Positions 61,001 through 64,000 of a DNA stretch of 64,000 nt are shown here, piece by piece. The DNA is from a bacterium. Lineage in GTDB: Bacteria; Fibrobacterota; Fibrobacteria; UBA11236. A model generated the notes under the pieces. That model did not search any database, was not told the DNA's origin, and saw only the letters and a list, made by a program, of their open reading frames with translations. A program made the position numbers and the translations under genes. The DNA lies in the NCBI GenBank assembly GCA_900299345.1, contig OMJM01000022.1, positions 22,908 to 86,907 of the forward strand. The letters are read 5' to 3'. Within the stretch, counting starts at the first letter, position 1, and each line of letters starts with the position of its first letter.

Positions 61001-63010
61001 GTGTCTAATTCCCTAGCCCACGCCGCCAGTCCGTACCTCCGCCAGCACAAAGACAACCCTGTTGGCTGGGTCGAATGGAACGATGCGGCATTTGACCGCG
61101 CCCGGCGCGAGAACAAGTTGGTGCTGGTCAGCATCGGATACGCTGCATGCCACTGGTGCCACGTCATGGCCCACGAATCGTTCGAAGACGAAGAGATCGC
61201 CGAGGTCATGAACCGGCACTACGTCTGCATCAAGGTGGACCGCGAAGAGCGGCCCGATGTGGATCAGATTTACCTCGAAGCGGTCCAGTTGATGACGGGT
61301 CACGGCGGTTGGCCCCTCAACTGCTTTATTCTACCGGACGGCCGGCCGGTGTATGGCGGAACGTATTTCCGTCCGCATCAGTGGAAGAATGTCCTCGAAC
61401 AACTCACTGCACTTTGGGCACAGGATTCTGCCGCTGTTTCCAAGCAGGCCGAACAGATCACCGCCCACTTGCGCAAAATCGATGCGCGCACTGGAACGGA
61501 AAACGGGATAGAGCCGATTAACTGGCAGCATGTGTATGAAAATTTTGCCATGCGATTCGACAAGTCACGCGGTGGCCGCGGCTCTGCCCCCAAGTTTCCC
61601 ATGCCGTGCGAATGGCAATTCCTGTTGCGCTACGGTGTCTTCAAAAAAAACGAGGGCGCTTTGCGGCAGGGGCGGCTGACCTTGGATCGCATGGCCGCCG
61701 GCGGTATTTACGACCATCTTGGCGGCGGGTTTGCGCGTTACTCAACGGATGGCGAGTGGAAGGTTCCGCATTTTGAGAAGATGCTCTACGACAATGCGCA
61801 ATTGTTGGAACTATACGCCGAAGCAGGCGCAGCGCTGAACGAATCCCGCTATTGCGAAGTGGCACTGGACATCGCAGAGTTTTTGGAACGGGAACTATCG
61901 ATTCCGGGGGGCGGTTATTGCTCGGCATTGGATGCGGATAGCGAAGGTGAAGAAGGCAAACATTACGTCTGGACCCGTGAAGAATTGGAAAAGATTCTAG
62001 GCGATCGGTATGCGTGGTTTGCAGACTACTGTGGAGTGGAAGGCGAAGGATTGTGGGAGCACGACCGCAACATTCTCCTCCGCCACCAATCCTTGCAACA
62101 GCTTGCGGATCAACAAGGTTGGGCCTTAGAGGCTGCTCGCAAGGCTTGGGAAACAGCGCGCCGTGACTTGCTGGCGGTTCGCGAGCAGCGCCCCAAGCCC
62201 ATGCTGGACGACAAGATTTTGACGTCCTGGAATGGTTTATTGCTTAAAGCATTCTCGACGGCTTACCGTCATACGGGGGAAGAAGTATTGCGGCAACGCG
62301 CGATTCATCTTGCGGATTTTCTATTGGCCAAGGCCGTGAAATCCAATGGCGGTTTGTGGCATCGCGGCTGGAACGGTGCTTTTGCCATCGAAGGTTTTTT
62401 GGAAGACTACGCCTTGTTCGCTGAGGGCTTAATCGAACTTTATCAGGCGACATTCGAAGAAAAGTATTTGGTGGCTGCAAAAGATATCGCAGAGTATGCG
62501 TTACGGCATTTTCACGATCCGGAATCCCCGTTGTTGTTCTTTACGGCGGATAATGCTCCACCCGTGCTGGTGCGCAAGAAAGAGGTGATGGATAATGTCA
62601 TTCCATCCTCCAATGCCGCCTTCGCACGTGTCTTGCTTTTGCTGTCGGAATATTACGCGGAACCACGCTATCGAGATCGCGCGGAAGCCATGCTGACGGG
62701 TGTTCACGGAGAATTCCCCGCCTACGCTCCGGCCTACGCTTCGTGGGCGCAAACTCTTTTCATGGAAGGCGTTCCTGTTTCCGCATTGGCGGTGGTTGGA
62801 TCCGAAGTTGAAGCGTTCCAAAAAATGACAACAGGGCGTTATCTGCCACATCTTCGTCTTGCGGGTTGCAAGAGCCGTTCGGAATTGCCACTGCTTCGCG
62901 ACAAATACAATAGCACCGCGACACTGGCATTCCATTGTCAAAAGGGTGTCTGTGATTTGCCTTCGGAGAATTGGAAAAAAATGTTGGATGATTTTTCTAT
63001 GCCTGTGTGA
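61001..63010 (+). CDS. YyaL/DUF255 thioredoxin-domain protein
   Basis: 669 residues. The N-terminal DUF255 thioredoxin-like domain ([40 protein letters not shown]) is followed by a long alpha/alpha-barrel with glycosidase-like helices ([22 protein letters not shown]). The family is linked to redox control but its substrate is unknown. It starts at GTG 61001, five bases after bcp, in a redox pair. Confidence 0.92.
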   Translation: MSNSLAHAASPYLRQHKDNPVGWVEWNDAAFDRARRENKLVLVSIGYAACHWCHVMAHESFEDEEIAEVMNRHYVCIKVDREERPDVDQIYLEAVQLMTGHGGWPLNCFILPDGRPVYGGTYFRPHQWKNVLEQLTALWAQDSAAVSKQAEQITAHLRKIDARTGTENGIEPINWQHVYENFAMRFDKSRGGRGSAPKFPMPCEWQFLLRYGVFKKNEGALRQGRLTLDRMAAGGIYDHLGGGFARYSTDGEWKVPHFEKMLYDNAQLLELYAEAGAALNESRYCEVALDIAEFLERELSIPGGGYCSALDADSEGEEGKHYVWTREELEKILGDRYAWFADYCGVEGEGLWEHDRNILLRHQSLQQLADQQGWALEAARKAWETARRDLLAVREQRPKPMLDDKILTSWNGLLLKAFSTAYRHTGEEVLRQRAIHLADFLLAKAVKSNGGLWHRGWNGAFAIEGFLEDYALFAEGLIELYQATFEEKYLVAAKDIAEYALRHFHDPESPLLFFTADNAPPVLVRKKEVMDNVIPSSNAAFARVLLLLSEYYAEPRYRDRAEAMLTGVHGEFPAYAPAYASWAQTLFMEGVPVSALAVVGSEVEAFQKMTTGRYLPHLRLAGCKSRSELPLLRDKYNSTATLAFHCQKGVCDLPSENWKKMLDDFSMPV

Positions 63011-63123
63011 CGCAAGATTCCTATCTTGTGCCTCGCCGGCAATAGATTTCCATGAAAGTTATCGGGGCCGGAGGTTGAATAAATACAGTCCACTTCTCGT
63101 TTTCCAGTTGAAGGAGTAAAGCC

Positions 63124-64000
63124 GTGAACAGCGTGTCCGCCATGGATCAGAAATTGATTCGCATCGGGGTATTTTACGACGGAAATTTTTTCCTGCATGT
63201 CAGCAACTACTACCTCTATCATCACGAACGCAGCTCGCGCATCAGCATCGACGGCCTGCACACCTTCATCAAGCACAAGGTCGCGGAGAGCGAAGGGGTT
63301 GCGCCTGAATACTGCAGCATCGTGGATGCGCATTATTTCCGTGGTCGTTTGCCTTCCAAGATTGCCGAGGAGCGCAACCGGCTGCTGGGTGAGCGGGTTT
63401 TCGAGGATATTCTGCTGAGACAGAATATCACCACGCACTATCTTCCCATGACTGCGGCAGGGGAGAAGGGCATTGACGTCTGGCTCGCGCTGGAGACATA
63501 TGAACTGGCCGTGTACAAACAGTTCAATGTGGTGGTGCTGATTGCGGGCGATGGGGATTTCCTTCCATTGGTGCGCAAGCTCAATACGCTGGGAACACGC
63601 GTCATGTTGCTCGCCTGGGATTTTCGTTACACCGGTGAGAATGGCGAAGAGCGCGAGACCAAGTCCGCGCAGGTGCTGCTCAATGAAGCCACCTATCCCG
63701 TGCTGGTTTCGAATCTCGTGGATGATCGGACGAGCGTAAACGATCCGCTGGTCAACAATCTCTTTTTGCCCGCATCCGCGATGGCGCCACGACCCGCGCG
63801 TCCCGCGCCAACCGAAAACGCACCTGTTGACGATGGTGAACTCTACGAGGGCACCATCAAGAAGCTGAAAGAAGGTTACGGTTTCATTCAGGCGCCGCAG
63901 GTCGAGGGCGACATCTTCTTTTACCACACCGACCTCTTGGACATTGATCTTGCCGATTTGCAGGAAGGCGATTTGGTGGAATTCCGTATGGGTTCGAACA
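63124..64000 (+). CDS. NYN-domain nuclease fused to cold-shock domain (partial)
   Basis: 293 codons to the window end. The NYN/DUF88 nuclease-type domain has VFYDGNFFL near residue 16, then KGIDVWLALETYELA and VVLIAGDGDFLPLVRKL, keeping the conserved acidic residues. After a Pro/Ala-rich linker comes a cold-shock-type OB-fold (GTIKKLKEGYGFIQAP, DIFFYHTDLL). Start GTG 63124 with AAGGAG about 8 bases upstream. The fusion implies an RNA-targeted endonuclease that binds single-stranded RNA through the cold-shock part. The 3' end is cut by the window. Confidence 0.85.
   Translation, partial: MNSVSAMDQKLIRIGVFYDGNFFLHVSNYYLYHHERSSRISIDGLHTFIKHKVAESEGVAPEYCSIVDAHYFRGRLPSKIAEERNRLLGERVFEDILLRQNITTHYLPMTAAGEKGIDVWLALETYELAVYKQFNVVVLIAGDGDFLPLVRKLNTLGTRVMLLAWDFRYTGENGEERETKSAQVLLNEATYPVLVSNLVDDRTSVNDPLVNNLFLPASAMAPRPARPAPTENAPVDDGELYEGTIKKLKEGYGFIQAPQVEGDIFFYHTDLLDIDLADLQEGDLVEFRMGSN

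Noticed and set aside
63013..63028. Terminator after the YyaL gene
   Set aside because: CAAGAT/ATCTTG is a short stem with no T-run following.

Overview
The window is dense, Gram-negative chromosomal DNA with 52 protein-coding loci (three carrying a broken reading frame) and one tRNA. The Gram-negative signs are lipoprotein lipoboxes, two SurA/PpiC-type periplasmic chaperones, outer-membrane barrel candidates and a periplasm-directed MsrAB. Giant von Willebrand A surface proteins with Ig-like repeats, a PorV-like barrel, a TSP3/OmpA-like protein, a glucuronoyl esterase of lignocellulose-degrader type and TAnnTTTG-like promoter boxes together suggest the FCB superphylum, possibly Fibrobacterota. 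That placement is inference; no rRNA is present to fix it. TGA is used normally as a stop codon. No gene-free stretch exceeds about 300 bases; the longest (18696-18929, 29468-29620, 39162-39352) hold only hairpins or leaders.

Layout. 1-4335 (+): siroheme/cobalamin methyltransferase cobA, metG and a DEAD-box helicase. 4324-6307 (-): a small lipoprotein and a secreted CE15-type glucuronoyl esterase. 6462-11166 (+): map, queE, a dihaem cytochrome c with a frameshifted end, queC and a flavoprotein oxidoreductase lacking its redox cysteines. 11184-16014 (-): a cluster of small envelope proteins with two internal paralogous families, one member interrupted by an in-frame TGA. 16163-18695 (+): isocitrate dehydrogenase and citrate synthase as a TCA operon. 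18930-22384 (+): RRM protein, MFS transporter, TSP3/OmpA-like protein and PDZ-thioredoxin. 22389-28682: radC, a polytopic membrane protein flanked by two copies of a short palindromic repeat, LOG-family hydrolase, methylglyoxal synthase, DUF2797, an ArsC/Spx-like protein, a carboxypeptidase-regulatory-like lipoprotein and a rhodanese. 28805-29410: a lone rpsD with a very strong terminator, followed by an A+T-richer cassette of three small genes (29621-30356).

30446-34400 (-): aroA, then a D,D-carboxypeptidase fused to a DUF1460 peptidoglycan amidase, then a Fur-family regulator. 34532-35443 (+) encodes an outer-membrane barrel. 35440-39149 (-) is an envelope-biogenesis operon: PpiC lipoprotein, SurA-like chaperone, methyltransferase, ftsE. 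39353-51977 (+) holds two adjacent giant VWA surface proteins with homologous heads and unrelated tails; the first ends in 17 Ig-like repeats of 87 residues. mfd and msrAB follow on the minus strand.

56796-58341 (+) holds an ECF sigma factor, its zinc anti-sigma factor and an outer-membrane protein broken at a T8 tract. Then come tRNA-Lys, a PorV-like protein, an OmpR-type regulator without its phosphoacceptor Asp, a peroxiredoxin, a YyaL-type thioredoxin-domain protein, and a NYN nuclease/cold-shock fusion running off the end. The most distinctive material is the VWA pair, the carboxypeptidase-amidase fusion, the interrupted small-envelope-protein cluster and a set of apparently leaderless promoters.
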